Positions 54,572-63,668 of a stretch of DNA of 64,000 bases are shown in pieces. The DNA comes from Cytobacillus kochii. GTDB lineage: Bacteria > Bacillota > Bacilli > Bacillales > Cytobacillaceae. The translations under genes and the position numbers were made by a program. Every line of letters begins with the position of its first letter. Position 1 is the stretch's first letter. The notes below the pieces were generated by a model. The model made no database searches. It saw only the letters and a list, made by a program, of their open reading frames with translations, and had not been told where the DNA came from. Location of the stretch: contig NZ_JAIVAM010000015.1 of the NCBI RefSeq assembly GCF_020171845.1, positions 1-64,000 on the forward strand. The letters are read 5' to 3'.

Positions 54572-54609
54572 AATAACCACGAGCCAAATAAATTTGGTTC
54601 GTGGTTATT
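54572..54609. terminator. Bidirectional terminator between TetR and MFS genes
   Basis: AATAACCACGAGCCAAAT pairs with ATTTGGTTCGTGGTTATT with one mismatch. It resembles the aminopeptidase terminator at 31026. Confidence 0.75.
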
Positions 54610-54618
54610 CATTTCCCA

Positions 54619-55875
54619 TTAGCTATTTGCTTTTGCTAACTTTGGCCAGAAGACAATTGGTACTAAAATGAATGAAATCAATCCACCAACTATACTTAAA
54701 GTAGCATAACTAGAATGAGCAACAACCATGCCCGAAAGCAACCCACCGGTCGCACCAGATAGGGCAATAAACACATCGACTTTTCCCTGAATGTGAGCTC
54801 TGTTTTCATTGGTTGTTCCATCAACAATTAATGTCGTTCCACTGATTAAACCGAAGTTCCAGCCTAACCCTAATAAAGCTAAAGCTAAGATTAATCCAAA
54901 TAAAGAATCCTCAGGCACACTAGCAGCGGTAATTCCTGATAACAATAATGTAACACCTGCAGCAATAGCAATAAAATATCTACCTAATCGATCAACTAGA
55001 ACACCTGTAAATAGAGATGGTAAATACATCGCACCAATATGAACGCCAATTACCACTCCGATTGCTTGTAGTGTATGACCATGATGAAGCATATGAACAG
55101 GGGTCATCGTCATAATCGCTACCATAATTAACTGTGTTAAAATCATAACTGTTGCCCCAACAACGATATGATATTTATTTACATTTTTGGTAGCAATAAC
55201 GGAATTACTCATTTGTTTTTCTTCTTCAGCTACCCATTGCTTCGCTAAGATAAATGGATCTGGGCGTAATAAAATAAACAATACAATCCCAGCAGCTATG
55301 TATGCAAGGGCAGATAATAAAAACGGGCCAGCTAAAGGAGGAATGGTTAATCGGCCTGCCACCTCCCCCATAATATTAACTAGATTGGGCCCTAATACTG
55401 CTCCAAATGTGGTCATAACCATTGTTAAACTAATTGCTTTTCCTCTTTGATTCTCATTAGCCAAATCACTGCCGGCATATCTCGCTTGTAAATTGGTTGC
55501 CGTACCTGCTCCATAAAGGAATAAGAAAAAGAATAATAGAAAAATATTCTGTAATATAGCTGCCAAAACAACCCCTAATGCTCCTAGTCCACCAACAATA
55601 AAACCTATAGTAAGTCCAATTCTTCTGCCATAATGTTGAGAAGTTTTCCCTACTATAAAAGCAGTAACTGCTGATCCAATCGTGAATAAAGCTGTTGGCA
55701 AGCCTGCATATGAAGGCGTTCCTAATATATCCTCTGCTAATAACGCTCCTACCGTAATGCCTGCAGCCAAACCTGCTCCACCAAACAACTGAGAAATACT
55801 TACAACCGTTAAAGTTCTTTTATATAATCTCTCTCTTTCACTCTCACTATAACTCGATTGAATCGGTTCTCCCAT
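54619..55875 (-). CDS. MFS permease
   Basis: This 418-residue protein has about 12 membrane segments; motif A-like G-K-T-S-Q-H-Y-G-R-R between TM2 and TM3 and G-V-L-V-D-R-L-G-R-Y at the second half. Substrate unknown. The ATG follows GAGGGGAAG. A small gene ends 24 bp upstream on the same strand, so the two are likely co-transcribed. Confidence 0.85.
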   Translation of the reverse strand: MGEPIQSSYSESERERLYKRTLTVVSISQLFGGAGLAAGITVGALLAEDILGTPSYAGLPTALFTIGSAVTAFIVGKTSQHYGRRIGLTIGFIVGGLGALGVVLAAILQNIFLLFFFLFLYGAGTATNLQARYAGSDLANENQRGKAISLTMVMTTFGAVLGPNLVNIMGEVAGRLTIPPLAGPFLLSALAYIAAGIVLFILLRPDPFILAKQWVAEEEKQMSNSVIATKNVNKYHIVVGATVMILTQLIMVAIMTMTPVHMLHHGHTLQAIGVVIGVHIGAMYLPSLFTGVLVDRLGRYFIAIAAGVTLLLSGITAASVPEDSLFGLILALALLGLGWNFGLISGTTLIVDGTTNENRAHIQGKVDVFIALSGATGGLLSGMVVAHSSYATLSIVGGLISFILVPIVFWPKLAKANS

Positions 55876-55899
55876 TTCTTCCCCTCACTTTGTTAAATC

Positions 55900-56133
55900 T
55901 TATATTTCTTGATTTTGAAGTTTTCTTCGTATTGTATCCTTAATAAACTGACGGCAGCTTTCAGATAAAAGTGACTTATTCGGATGAATCATATCACCAT
56001 ATATGTTATTCCCTAGAATTCTCACTTCTCCTGCAAATGGTTTATCGGATCGTGCATCGTACCCTTGTAGGACAATATAAATAGATTGTCCCCTCCTCGC
56101 AAAATCAATGATAGACACTTGATGTTCACTCAC
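55900..56133 (-). CDS. Small conserved-looking hypothetical protein
   Basis: This is a 77-residue soluble protein from GTG at 56133, preceded by GGAG. It has a beta-rich first half (Y-I-V-L-Q-G-Y-D-A-R) and an Arg/Lys-rich helix at the end. I do not recognise the family. It is the first of two genes with the MFS permease. Confidence 0.6.
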   Translation of the reverse strand: MSEHQVSIIDFARRGQSIYIVLQGYDARSDKPFAGEVRILGNNIYGDMIHPNKSLLSESCRQFIKDTIRRKLQNQEI

Positions 56134-56579
56134 TTTTACTCCATCCCCTCTGGTTACAACCGTTATTGACTAGTTTACTCTATTTCTGGCACATGTGAGC
56201 AATGATTTGATTATCATTCAGCTAGTAAAAGCTTTCATAACACCTTAGGGTATTCAACTATTTATTAATCATCAGGCATAATAAGTAATACAAGAGAGGG
56301 GTTGATTTTATAAAGGAGTTTTTAAAATAGACCTATTACCGACGTTTGGATGGCACTAATCGTCTATACTGTATCTAACAGATAAGAGAAGATAATGATG
56401 ATTTGATTAATGAAATTGAGAGTACAACTATTGCAAAAACAATACATTATAATCATTGAAGAAATTCTCTATAAAACAACTACGTATGATAGAAAGGATG
56501 ATACATGTAGTTAAATTTACTATTGAACGCAAAAAACAGAGACACCATTAGATGACGTCTCTGCTTTCCTTCTTAGTCA
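56134..56579. other. Intergenic region between the catalase and small gene
   Basis: This holds the catalase terminator at the right. A ribosome-like AAAGGAG near 56310 has no start codon after it. Nothing else recognised. Confidence 0.5.
56531..56563 (-). terminator. Catalase terminator
   Basis: On the minus strand CAGAGAC pairs exactly with GTCTCTG around a 13-nt loop, followed by six T. Confidence 0.85.
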
Positions 56580-58622
56580 TTATACTTGCGACCGATTCCA
56601 AAATCTGTGAGCGGACAAAGCATCAATTATTTGTTTCGCAAAATCATTACCTGATTGTTCTTCTAGTAAAATGCCTTCTTCACTAGGATAATCTAAATCT
56701 TTAATCCAATAGATGGCATCACCAGTAGCAGCGATTGGTTTGAAGTGTTGGTATGCTTCATCTATAAACAGCAATGCATCATGCTTAAAGGTTGCATCAA
56801 CTTCATCACTACCAATAAGATACACCCCATCAAATACCACTGAACTGTCACTAGCAAATGTATGTTTTGCTTGTAACTCTACTCCTCCACTCCCTCTAAT
56901 TGTGCCAAGACGGTCACTTACAATACATGGGTTCACACCAGCTTCTTGCAAATCATTGATGATTGACTTTGCTTTTTCACCTTCAAACCCATCCGTAACT
57001 ATGATTGCTAGTTTACGTGTAGCTGCTGAAAAGATTGTGTTTTGTTGACTTAGTGCAGGTGATGATTTCGCTGTAGTTGTCTCATTATTATTTTCAACTG
57101 CATCAACACCAACTTTTTCAGCAATGCGATTAGCAAGATCACTATTTACGTGACTAAACATTTCGACTACACGCTCTTTTACAGCATGGCTTTCCACTTT
57201 ACTCAATTCGAATTGAAAAGCACTAATCGTATGTTCTTTTTCTATATCGCTCAAGCTATTCCAGTACAGTGTAGCTTGACTAAAGTGATCTTCAAAACTA
57301 TCACTTCGTTCTCTAATTTTCCTACCTTCTACTTTTTCTTGATAGTGAGCATAACCACCTTCAGATTCTTCAACCGTATTCGGCGAACCATTTGCTAAGG
57401 TATTATTATGATAAGCAGCTTGTCCTGTATTAATCGTTTGGCGACCATAACCATCTCTTTGATTATTGTGGAAAGGGCAAACAGGTCTATTAATAGGTAG
57501 CTCATGGAAATTTGGACCACCTAAACGAATGAGTTGGGTATCTGTATAGGAAAACAATCTTGCTTGTAATAATGGATCATTCGTAAAATCAATACCAGGT
57601 ACTACATTCCCAACCTGGAAGGCTACTTGTTCTGTTTCAGCAAACACATTGTCTACATTGCGATTCAGTGTCATTTTACCAATTTTACGAACCGGAATTT
57701 CTTCTTCTGGCCAAATCTTCGTTGGATCCAGAATATCAAAATCAAACGAAAATTCATCCTTCTCTTCTAAAATTTGCACACCAAGTTCGTATTCAGCATA
57801 GTCGCCTGCTTCGATAGACTCCCATAAATCACGGCGATTGAAATCAGGGTCTTTTCCTCCTAACTTTTGTGCCTCGTCCCAAACAAGGGAATGTGTGCCT
57901 AATACTGGTTTCCAGTGAAACTTAACAAAGTGACCTTCGCCTTTATCATTAACCAATCTAAATGTATGAACACCGAATCCTTCCATTGTACGATAACTTC
58001 GCGGAATACCACGGTCACTCATCACCCACATCACCATATGGGCAGATTCCTGATTTTGCGAAACCCAATCCCAAAAAGTATCATGTGCAGAAGCAGCTTG
58101 TGGCATTTCATTATGCGGTTCAGGTTTCACTGCGTGAATTAAATCAGGAAATTTAATACCATCTTGGATGAAAAACACAGGAATATTATTACCTACTAAA
58201 TCATAATTTCCTTCTTCTGTATAAAATTTCGTTGCAAATCCCCTCGCATCTCTCGGCGTATCAAGTGAACCACGCGAACCAACAACTGTTGAAAATCTGA
58301 CAAAAACAGGCGTTGTCGTATGAGGATTAGTTAAAAATTTCGCTTTCGTGAAAGCCTTCATTGAATCATCATAAACTTGAAACTCACCGTGAGCGCCAAA
58401 CCCCCTTGCATGAACAACACGTTCAGGAATTCTTTCATGGTCAAAATGTGTTAACTTCTCACGTAAATGGAAATCCTCTAGTAATGTTGGACCTCTTGTA
58501 CCAGCTTTTAAAGAATGATCATCTTCTGAAAGTTTTACTCCACCGTTTGTTGTTAAGTCTTTATCCTTATTGTCATTACTTCTAAAATTTTCAAGTTGTT
58601 TGTCTTTATCATTTTTAGACAT
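56580..58622 (-). CDS. katE: Large-subunit catalase with C-terminal DJ-1/PfpI-like domain
   Basis: This 680-residue catalase removes hydrogen peroxide using heme. Catalytic His is in E-R-V-V-H-A-R-G, the Asn block is V-G-N-N-I-P-V-F-F, and heme-ligand Tyr is in A-R-L-F-S-Y-T-D-T-Q. After ~520, an extra flavodoxin/DJ-1-like domain (K-L-A-I-I-V-T-D-G-F-E-G) marks the clade of large catalases such as E. coli HPII and B. subtilis KatE. A SigB promoter upstream fits general-stress control. AAAAGGAGAGAA precedes the ATG. Confidence 0.94.
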   Translation of the reverse strand: MSKNDKDKQLENFRSNDNKDKDLTTNGGVKLSEDDHSLKAGTRGPTLLEDFHLREKLTHFDHERIPERVVHARGFGAHGEFQVYDDSMKAFTKAKFLTNPHTTTPVFVRFSTVVGSRGSLDTPRDARGFATKFYTEEGNYDLVGNNIPVFFIQDGIKFPDLIHAVKPEPHNEMPQAASAHDTFWDWVSQNQESAHMVMWVMSDRGIPRSYRTMEGFGVHTFRLVNDKGEGHFVKFHWKPVLGTHSLVWDEAQKLGGKDPDFNRRDLWESIEAGDYAEYELGVQILEEKDEFSFDFDILDPTKIWPEEEIPVRKIGKMTLNRNVDNVFAETEQVAFQVGNVVPGIDFTNDPLLQARLFSYTDTQLIRLGGPNFHELPINRPVCPFHNNQRDGYGRQTINTGQAAYHNNTLANGSPNTVEESEGGYAHYQEKVEGRKIRERSDSFEDHFSQATLYWNSLSDIEKEHTISAFQFELSKVESHAVKERVVEMFSHVNSDLANRIAEKVGVDAVENNNETTTAKSSPALSQQNTIFSAATRKLAIIVTDGFEGEKAKSIINDLQEAGVNPCIVSDRLGTIRGSGGVELQAKHTFASDSSVVFDGVYLIGSDEVDATFKHDALLFIDEAYQHFKPIAATGDAIYWIKDLDYPSEEGILLEEQSGNDFAKQIIDALSAHRFWNRSQV

Positions 58623-58675
58623 AGTGATTCTCTCCTTTTATTATGTAATTATTTTTAAGGAATAGTTGTTTCTAT

Positions 58676-58700
58676 TTACCCTCCCTATTCTTTCTAAAAC
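58676..58700 (-). promoter_or_regulatory. katE: SigB promoter of the catalase gene
   Basis: On the minus strand GTTTTA (58695-58700), 13 nt, and GGGTAA (58676-58681) match the SigB consensus GTTTAA-N12-15-GGGTAT closely. B. subtilis katE is SigB-dependent. Confidence 0.75.
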
Positions 58701-58719
58701 AAAAATAATCATTTTTTTT

Positions 58720-58734
58720 AAATAATAATTATAA
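58720..58734. promoter_or_regulatory. PerR-box-like sequence upstream of the catalase promoter
   Basis: The minus strand reads TTATAATTATTATTT, matching 12 of the 14 fixed positions of the PerR consensus TTATAATNATTATAA. It lies in AT-rich DNA 20 bp upstream of the SigB -35, so chance is possible. Confidence 0.3.
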
Positions 58735-58818
58735 AAAAGAGGGAATCAACACATTGATCATTTTAATGCCAACGCCTATATACAGGTTTCTTTTATGACA
58801 TACTAGCGTTTTATCATT

Positions 58819-58849
58819 AAAAAAAAGCACCCTATGATGGATGCTTTTC
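58819..58849 (-). terminator. FUSC-gene terminator overlapping its stop
   Basis: On the minus strand GAAAAGCATCC pairs with GGGTGCTTTT (one G-U pair) and is followed by T. The 5' arm covers the last codons. Confidence 0.8.
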
Positions 58850-60769
58850 TTCGTGCATTTGTAATGACCTTTGAAGATGAATCATGTCATTTTTCAAGTT
58901 AGATAAACCTTGCATTTTAGGAAAGGACAAATTTGCTGGAGCGTGCTCTCTGTACGCTGCATTAGCTAAAGATTCATAAGAATACAAGAGTTTCGCTAAA
59001 GCCTCATCAGATAATTTCACCTGCTGCTCTTTCTCTTCTGCTGTTTTTTCAAGAAAATAGGTGATTTGCTCTAACCAAAAAACAACTGGCCAATAATAGG
59101 TTAATGCGCTGCGATCGATTGGGATTTCACCAGCTGCTGTATTATATACAGTCTTTAAGCCTTGAATATTTGTTTTCAATTTAGATAGTTCCCTTTCTGA
59201 TACATGACCATCTTTTGTATGGTTTGAAAACATTGTAAACATGAGCTGAGCTTGACTACGAATTGTTTTTGAAATGAGGTGGGGTAGCCTACTAGAGGCT
59301 GAGCTCCTCCCAAAAATTAAAACACCTAATAAACCAATGATGCTACCTATAAAAACATCAATTATTCTTGCTTGTGCGAAATAAGTAAAAGCAAAATCAC
59401 CTGGGGTTACTGTTTCTGCCATCATCAACGCATTAGGTGTAAAAAAGATTGCTGCTAATCCATAGTTTTTCACAATAAATAATTCTGTAATAAAGGTAAG
59501 TAAAAAGATTAATATGGCTATGACAAGTCCTGTAGGGTGAAAACTAAGTATAAAGCTAGCGATTAAGATCCCCACTATTGTTCCAATTCCACGTTGAATT
59601 GCACGATGATAAGTGGCAACGACTGTTGCTCCAGACATGACAGCTACACAAGAAAGAGGAACCCAAAATGAACGTTCAAAATGAAATTGGTAAGCGATAA
59701 TTCCTGCAATGATCGTCATAATTCCAATTCTCATAGCAGACAGTAATACAATCGAGTTCTTATCAAATGAATGAAGTAAAGCTTTTCTAACAGTGGGTTT
59801 AGAAATTTCTATTTCTTCTTTCACATGAGAAGATATATCTTCTGTATCCCAATCGAGGCGTTTAATAATTGCATATAATTGTTTATACTTGGCGTGCCAG
59901 CCTCTTACTTCATCTTCTTCGATTTCAATTATATCCAATCTGCTTTTATCAACTGAATTCGATAAAACTTGAAGCTGTTCTATTAATTTTTGTGGTGGCG
60001 CTGTTTTCTCGTTTAAAAAGTTTTTAATCACCTCTAGAAAAATGCGATTCAAATGATCATTTAACACATATAAACGATCATATCTCTTCTGCCTTCTAAG
60101 AGGTAAGTAGCCAGCAATTAAGATATCCTCGACTTCATTTAAGGAGGACATCACTTTATACCTCTGTTCATCAAACTGCTCTGTACCAATACTTTTTATC
60201 AAAATGATTAATTCATTATAAGCCCTCTTAACAACATCTGTTTCAGGTCCAAAAGGATTCACAAACCATCCTGCCATCGCAATCACCCATGAAAGTGCAC
60301 CACCTAAAAACACAAACCCAGCACGCTGAAACGCTAGCTCAGGCTCTGTAGGCATTCCAGAAGTCATCGCGAACACTAATACAAAAAAGATCGCACTTGG
60401 CCCAGTAAACCGTAACGCTCCAAAGACAAACGTGGCCATTGCAGCAATTATACCCATAATGATTGCAACAGCAAGTGGAAACGGTGCAGCAATTGTCCCT
60501 AAGAAGGAGGATAAAGTAATACCTATGACAACGAAAAATAGTTTTTTTGCTCTTTGGGCATAAGGGATATTAAATACATAAAGATAGGTAAACCCCCCCA
60601 TACCTGTTAATAAACCATACTCTAGCTCTCCAAACAGGATACCAATAATAACTGGAAGACCTGCAGCTAATCCAGCTAGAAAAGCCTTTACCCATGGAAA
60701 AGGTTTTTTGTTCACCTTTAGAGCTTGTTGAAGAAGTGATACATTTCCTTTTTCTGTATATTCACTCAT
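58832..60769 (-). CDS. FUSC-family membrane protein (aromatic-acid-exporter-like)
   Basis: In this 645-residue protein two blocks of about six membrane segments (~25-165 and ~355-490) flank a cytoplasmic helical domain (~170-340), and a further helical tail follows, as in YccS/FUSC proteins. The second block has S-F-W-V-P-L-S-C-V-A-V-M-S-G-A-T and H-R-A-I-Q-R-G-I-G-T. It is possibly an exporter; the substrate is unknown. GAGGTTATAT precedes the ATG. It is monocistronic. Confidence 0.85.
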   Translation of the reverse strand: MSEYTEKGNVSLLQQALKVNKKPFPWVKAFLAGLAAGLPVIIGILFGELEYGLLTGMGGFTYLYVFNIPYAQRAKKLFFVVIGITLSSFLGTIAAPFPLAVAIIMGIIAAMATFVFGALRFTGPSAIFFVLVFAMTSGMPTEPELAFQRAGFVFLGGALSWVIAMAGWFVNPFGPETDVVKRAYNELIILIKSIGTEQFDEQRYKVMSSLNEVEDILIAGYLPLRRQKRYDRLYVLNDHLNRIFLEVIKNFLNEKTAPPQKLIEQLQVLSNSVDKSRLDIIEIEEDEVRGWHAKYKQLYAIIKRLDWDTEDISSHVKEEIEISKPTVRKALLHSFDKNSIVLLSAMRIGIMTIIAGIIAYQFHFERSFWVPLSCVAVMSGATVVATYHRAIQRGIGTIVGILIASFILSFHPTGLVIAILIFLLTFITELFIVKNYGLAAIFFTPNALMMAETVTPGDFAFTYFAQARIIDVFIGSIIGLLGVLIFGRSSASSRLPHLISKTIRSQAQLMFTMFSNHTKDGHVSERELSKLKTNIQGLKTVYNTAAGEIPIDRSALTYYWPVVFWLEQITYFLEKTAEEKEQQVKLSDEALAKLLYSYESLANAAYREHAPANLSFPKMQGLSNLKNDMIHLQRSLQMHEEKHPS

Positions 60770-61010
60770 TTATATAACCTCACTTACAACCTTAAAATTA
60801 AAACAATAAAGAGCATCTATTCACACTAGATGCCCATGTTCTATATAGAACGTAAATAAATTCCTATAAAAGGGAATTTTCTCACCTATTTATTAGTATA
60901 TCATATTGCCAAAATACTTATGTGGCAACCCTCATGGTACATTTTCACTTTACTATTTGTATGAATATTTCGTATAATTTTATTGATTGTAGCAAAAGTA
61001 AGGAGTGTGG

Positions 61011-61526
61011 TTGCTGTTGAAAGTATACCAAGCGTTGTTAGCTGATGTAGATGATATTCTTACTTTGCAGAAAGAGATCGTTGAAGAAAATCGTTTTTTC
61101 ATTACTACAAACGAAGAATTTTTAGCAAATATAGCTGAAGAAAGAAAGAAATTAGCTGCAATCATCACACATAGCAAAAAACACGCGGTTGTCTTTGTCG
61201 CTAAGTCTGATCAAAGAGTCGTTGGATGTATAATATTTCGCTCATCATCCATATCCCGACTAGCTCATCATGGTAGTTTTAGTATATATGTTGACTCAAG
61301 CTATCGTAAAAAGGGCATTGGCATGCAATTATTGCAAACACTGATTAAATGGGCTGAGGGACATCCTGTCATTGAAAAATTATGCTTAGGAGTGTTTTCT
61401 ACTAATTACCCCGCTATCCATCTTTATAAAAAAATGGGCTTTGTGGAAGAAGGACGAAAAATAAAAGATATTAAGCTTAGTCATGATGTATATGTTGACG
61501 ATGTTTTAATGTACAAGATGGTTTAA
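61011..61526 (+). CDS. GNAT-family acetyltransferase
   Basis: This 171-residue protein has the acetyl-CoA-binding pattern Y-R-K-K-G-I-G-M-Q-L-L and Y-K-K-M-G-F-V-E-E-G-R, close to RimJ/RimL-type N-acetyltransferases. Substrate unknown. The ribosome site AAGGAG overlaps the GTG at 61005; the TTG at 61011 (5-nt gap) or 61017 is more likely the start. It lies 22 bp before a DinB gene, so co-transcribed. Confidence 0.82.
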   Translation: MLLKVYQALLADVDDILTLQKEIVEENRFFITTNEEFLANIAEERKKLAAIITHSKKHAVVFVAKSDQRVVGCIIFRSSSISRLAHHGSFSIYVDSSYRKKGIGMQLLQTLIKWAEGHPVIEKLCLGVFSTNYPAIHLYKKMGFVEEGRKIKDIKLSHDVYVDDVLMYKMV

Positions 61527-61548
61527 AAAATATTACAAGGTGATTCCG

Positions 61549-62040
61549 TTGATCAGACGTCATACTGTTCTTATGAATCAATTACACACGTATCGTGAGG
61601 AAGTGCTATCAATCCTCAAGGATGTATCTGCAGAACAAGCAGAAATCATTCCTTTCGGTTTCCGCAATAACATCAGATGGCATATGGGGCATATTTACCT
61701 TGATCAGTACTTATGGATACAATCGTTAACAAGGGAGGTCATCATAGACTTATCAGCCTATCATTCGTTCTTTGGTTTCGGTACAACCCCAACTGATTTC
61801 AATGAATGCACACCTTCTTATGAAGATCTAATCAGATTACTTCGTGACCAACCGACAGTTATTGAACATCATTATGGTGATTTCTTAAATCGCGAATATC
61901 AGCCTATTGATATGGGTATGTGCACCATTGAGGATGTCCTCATCAGAACCATCTTTCACGAGGGAATCCACATGCAAACAATCAATATGATTAACCGTTT
62001 AATTAAGGAAGGTTCCTATGATCACTATTCGAAAAATTAA
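61549..62040 (+). CDS. DinB-family putative metal-dependent protein
   Basis: This 163-residue protein has His motifs W-H-M-G-H-I near 46 and F-H-E-G-I-H near 142, suggesting a three-His metal site. Substrate unknown. TTG at 61549 is preferred over GTG 61540 since AAGGTGA lies 5 nt upstream. The end overlaps the next GNAT gene by 23 bp, indicating translational coupling. Confidence 0.75.
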   Translation: MIRRHTVLMNQLHTYREEVLSILKDVSAEQAEIIPFGFRNNIRWHMGHIYLDQYLWIQSLTREVIIDLSAYHSFFGFGTTPTDFNECTPSYEDLIRLLRDQPTVIEHHYGDFLNREYQPIDMGMCTIEDVLIRTIFHEGIHMQTINMINRLIKEGSYDHYSKN

Positions 62041-62494
62041 GCAGAAAGATAACTTACAGATTGCAGCAATTATAAAAGAAGCATTAGAGTCAGCCAATTT
62101 AGCTATTTCAGGAACGGCTTATTACGATCCTCAATTAGATTCGCTCCATCAATACTATGAAGAAACCCCAGGCTCAGCCTATTGGATTGTTGAAATGGAA
62201 AAAGAAATCATTGGAGGTATCGGCATTGCTCCTTTTGACTTAGACGAAGGAATATGTGAATTACAAAAACTATATGTTTCACCTAAAGCTAAAGGACTGG
62301 GCTTATCCAAAAAGTTAATGGATACTGCACTCACATTCGCAAAACAACATTATCAGTATTGTTATTTAGAAACACACAATACACTAACAATTGCGGATCG
62401 CCTATATCAATCATATAGGTTTGAATTACTTCATGAGCCACTAAAAGGGTCAGAACATTCAGCTATGGATCGTTGGTACATAAAACCACTGTAA
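62018..62494 (+). CDS. GNAT-family acetyltransferase
   Basis: This 158-residue protein has L-Q-K-L-Y-V-S-P-K-A-K-G-L-G-L-S-K-K-L as the acetyl-CoA loop region and C-Y-L-E-T-H-N-T-L as the following strand. Substrate unknown. AAGGAAGG precedes the ATG within the upstream gene. Third gene of the GNAT-DinB-GNAT unit. Confidence 0.85.
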   Translation: MITIRKIKQKDNLQIAAIIKEALESANLAISGTAYYDPQLDSLHQYYEETPGSAYWIVEMEKEIIGGIGIAPFDLDEGICELQKLYVSPKAKGLGLSKKLMDTALTFAKQHYQYCYLETHNTLTIADRLYQSYRFELLHEPLKGSEHSAMDRWYIKPL

Positions 62495-62497
62495 ATG

Positions 62498-62525
62498 AAA
62501 AAACGAACAAATTGTTCGTTTTTTC
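62498..62525. terminator. Bidirectional terminator
   Basis: AAAAAACGAACAA pairs exactly with TTGTTCGTTTTTT, giving T-runs on both strands for the GNAT and ytvI-like genes. Confidence 0.88.
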
Positions 62526-62537
62526 TATTTCACCAAA

Positions 62538-63668
62538 CTAACCATCTTTTTCATTCTTAAACCCATCTCTTATAAAGTAATAAATACTATGTGTAATCTT
62601 TATATCGTGAAGAATGATAAGCAAAACAAGTGTGACTGGACCAATAAATAAGCCAAATGCTCCGAATAATTGGAGACCAACAAAAAGAGAGATTAACACA
62701 GCAACCGGATTTAAATCCATGCTGCTCGATAAAACTTTGGGCTCTAACAATTGTCTTACGACTAATGTCACGCCATAAACAATGGCAATGCCAACCCCAA
62801 GTCTGACATCTCCTGTAATGAGTAGATAAACACTCCAAGGAATGAGGATTGTCCCTGTGCCTAAATAAGGTAGAAGTTCTGCGATACCTATAATAACCGC
62901 TAGTGTAAATATATTTTCTACTCGCAAAATAGCAAGACCAATGAAGACAATAATTCCTGTTGCGATCATTAGAATAAACTGCGCTCGTATAAAACCAAAC
63001 AGTCGGTTTCTTATGGCAAAGTTAAACTCTTTTGCCTTCACTCTCATACGAAAAGGGAGAATTCTCCTAAAAAAACTTCTATATTGTCCCCAATCTTTTC
63101 CCATAAAGTAAATGCTTAATAAGAAAAAAATAAAGGCAACAAAAAAAGTAGGCAAGCTGAGTAGCAACTGAGATAACCAATCAACAACTCCTTGACCAAT
63201 ATCTCCTAAAATAGAACCAACCTGTGAACCAAGTTCCATTATTCCTTGCTTCATTGCCTGATTATTACCCGAACCAATTGAGTTAAATAACCCTGACGCA
63301 TCTTGCCAAAAAGGTAAAATAACCGTATTAAAAAAGTGTTGCACATTAATAGAAGCGCCCTCTATCCAGTTAGGGATTTGCAAGAAAAAGGTTTTAAAAT
63401 TGGCGATTAGTAAGAACAGTAGGCCAGTAATCATACCGCATATAACAAGAACACCGCCTAACAAGCCAACGAAGCTTGCCCATCCTGAAGAAAAGCGTAA
63501 TTTACTTTGTAATAACCGAACAAGGGGCTGTAAAAACCAGGCAAATAAGGCAGCCAACCAGAAAGGATAGGTAAGGGTGAATGTTTTTATGACGAACCAG
63601 CCGACCAACACCAAAGTGAGTATAAGCACGCCAGCTCGTACAATCATCCAAGCATGACTTCTTTTCAT
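62538..63668 (-). CDS. ytvI: AI-2E/YtvI-family integral membrane protein
   Basis: This 376-residue protein has about 7-8 membrane segments, with a large soluble loop (~90-150) after the second pair and the block L-P-Y-L-G-T-G-T-I-L-I-P. It belongs to the AI-2E transporter-like family; B. subtilis YtvI is linked to sporulation. The start at 63668 follows AGAGGATG; a longer reading from 63689 is less likely. Transported substrate unproven. Confidence 0.8.
   Translation of the reverse strand: MKRSHAWMIVRAGVLILTLVLVGWFVIKTFTLTYPFWLAALFAWFLQPLVRLLQSKLRFSSGWASFVGLLGGVLVICGMITGLLFLLIANFKTFFLQIPNWIEGASINVQHFFNTVILPFWQDASGLFNSIGSGNNQAMKQGIMELGSQVGSILGDIGQGVVDWLSQLLLSLPTFFVAFIFFLLSIYFMGKDWGQYRSFFRRILPFRMRVKAKEFNFAIRNRLFGFIRAQFILMIATGIIVFIGLAILRVENIFTLAVIIGIAELLPYLGTGTILIPWSVYLLITGDVRLGVGIAIVYGVTLVVRQLLEPKVLSSSMDLNPVAVLISLFVGLQLFGAFGLFIGPVTLVLLIILHDIKITHSIYYFIRDGFKNEKDG

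Noticed and set aside
56197..56225. Fur-box-like AT-rich dyad
   Set aside because: Poor match to the 7-1-7 pattern and no promoter or iron gene adjoining.
56280..56345. Small ORF after AAAGGAG near 56310
   Set aside because: No ATG, GTG or TTG at usable spacing.
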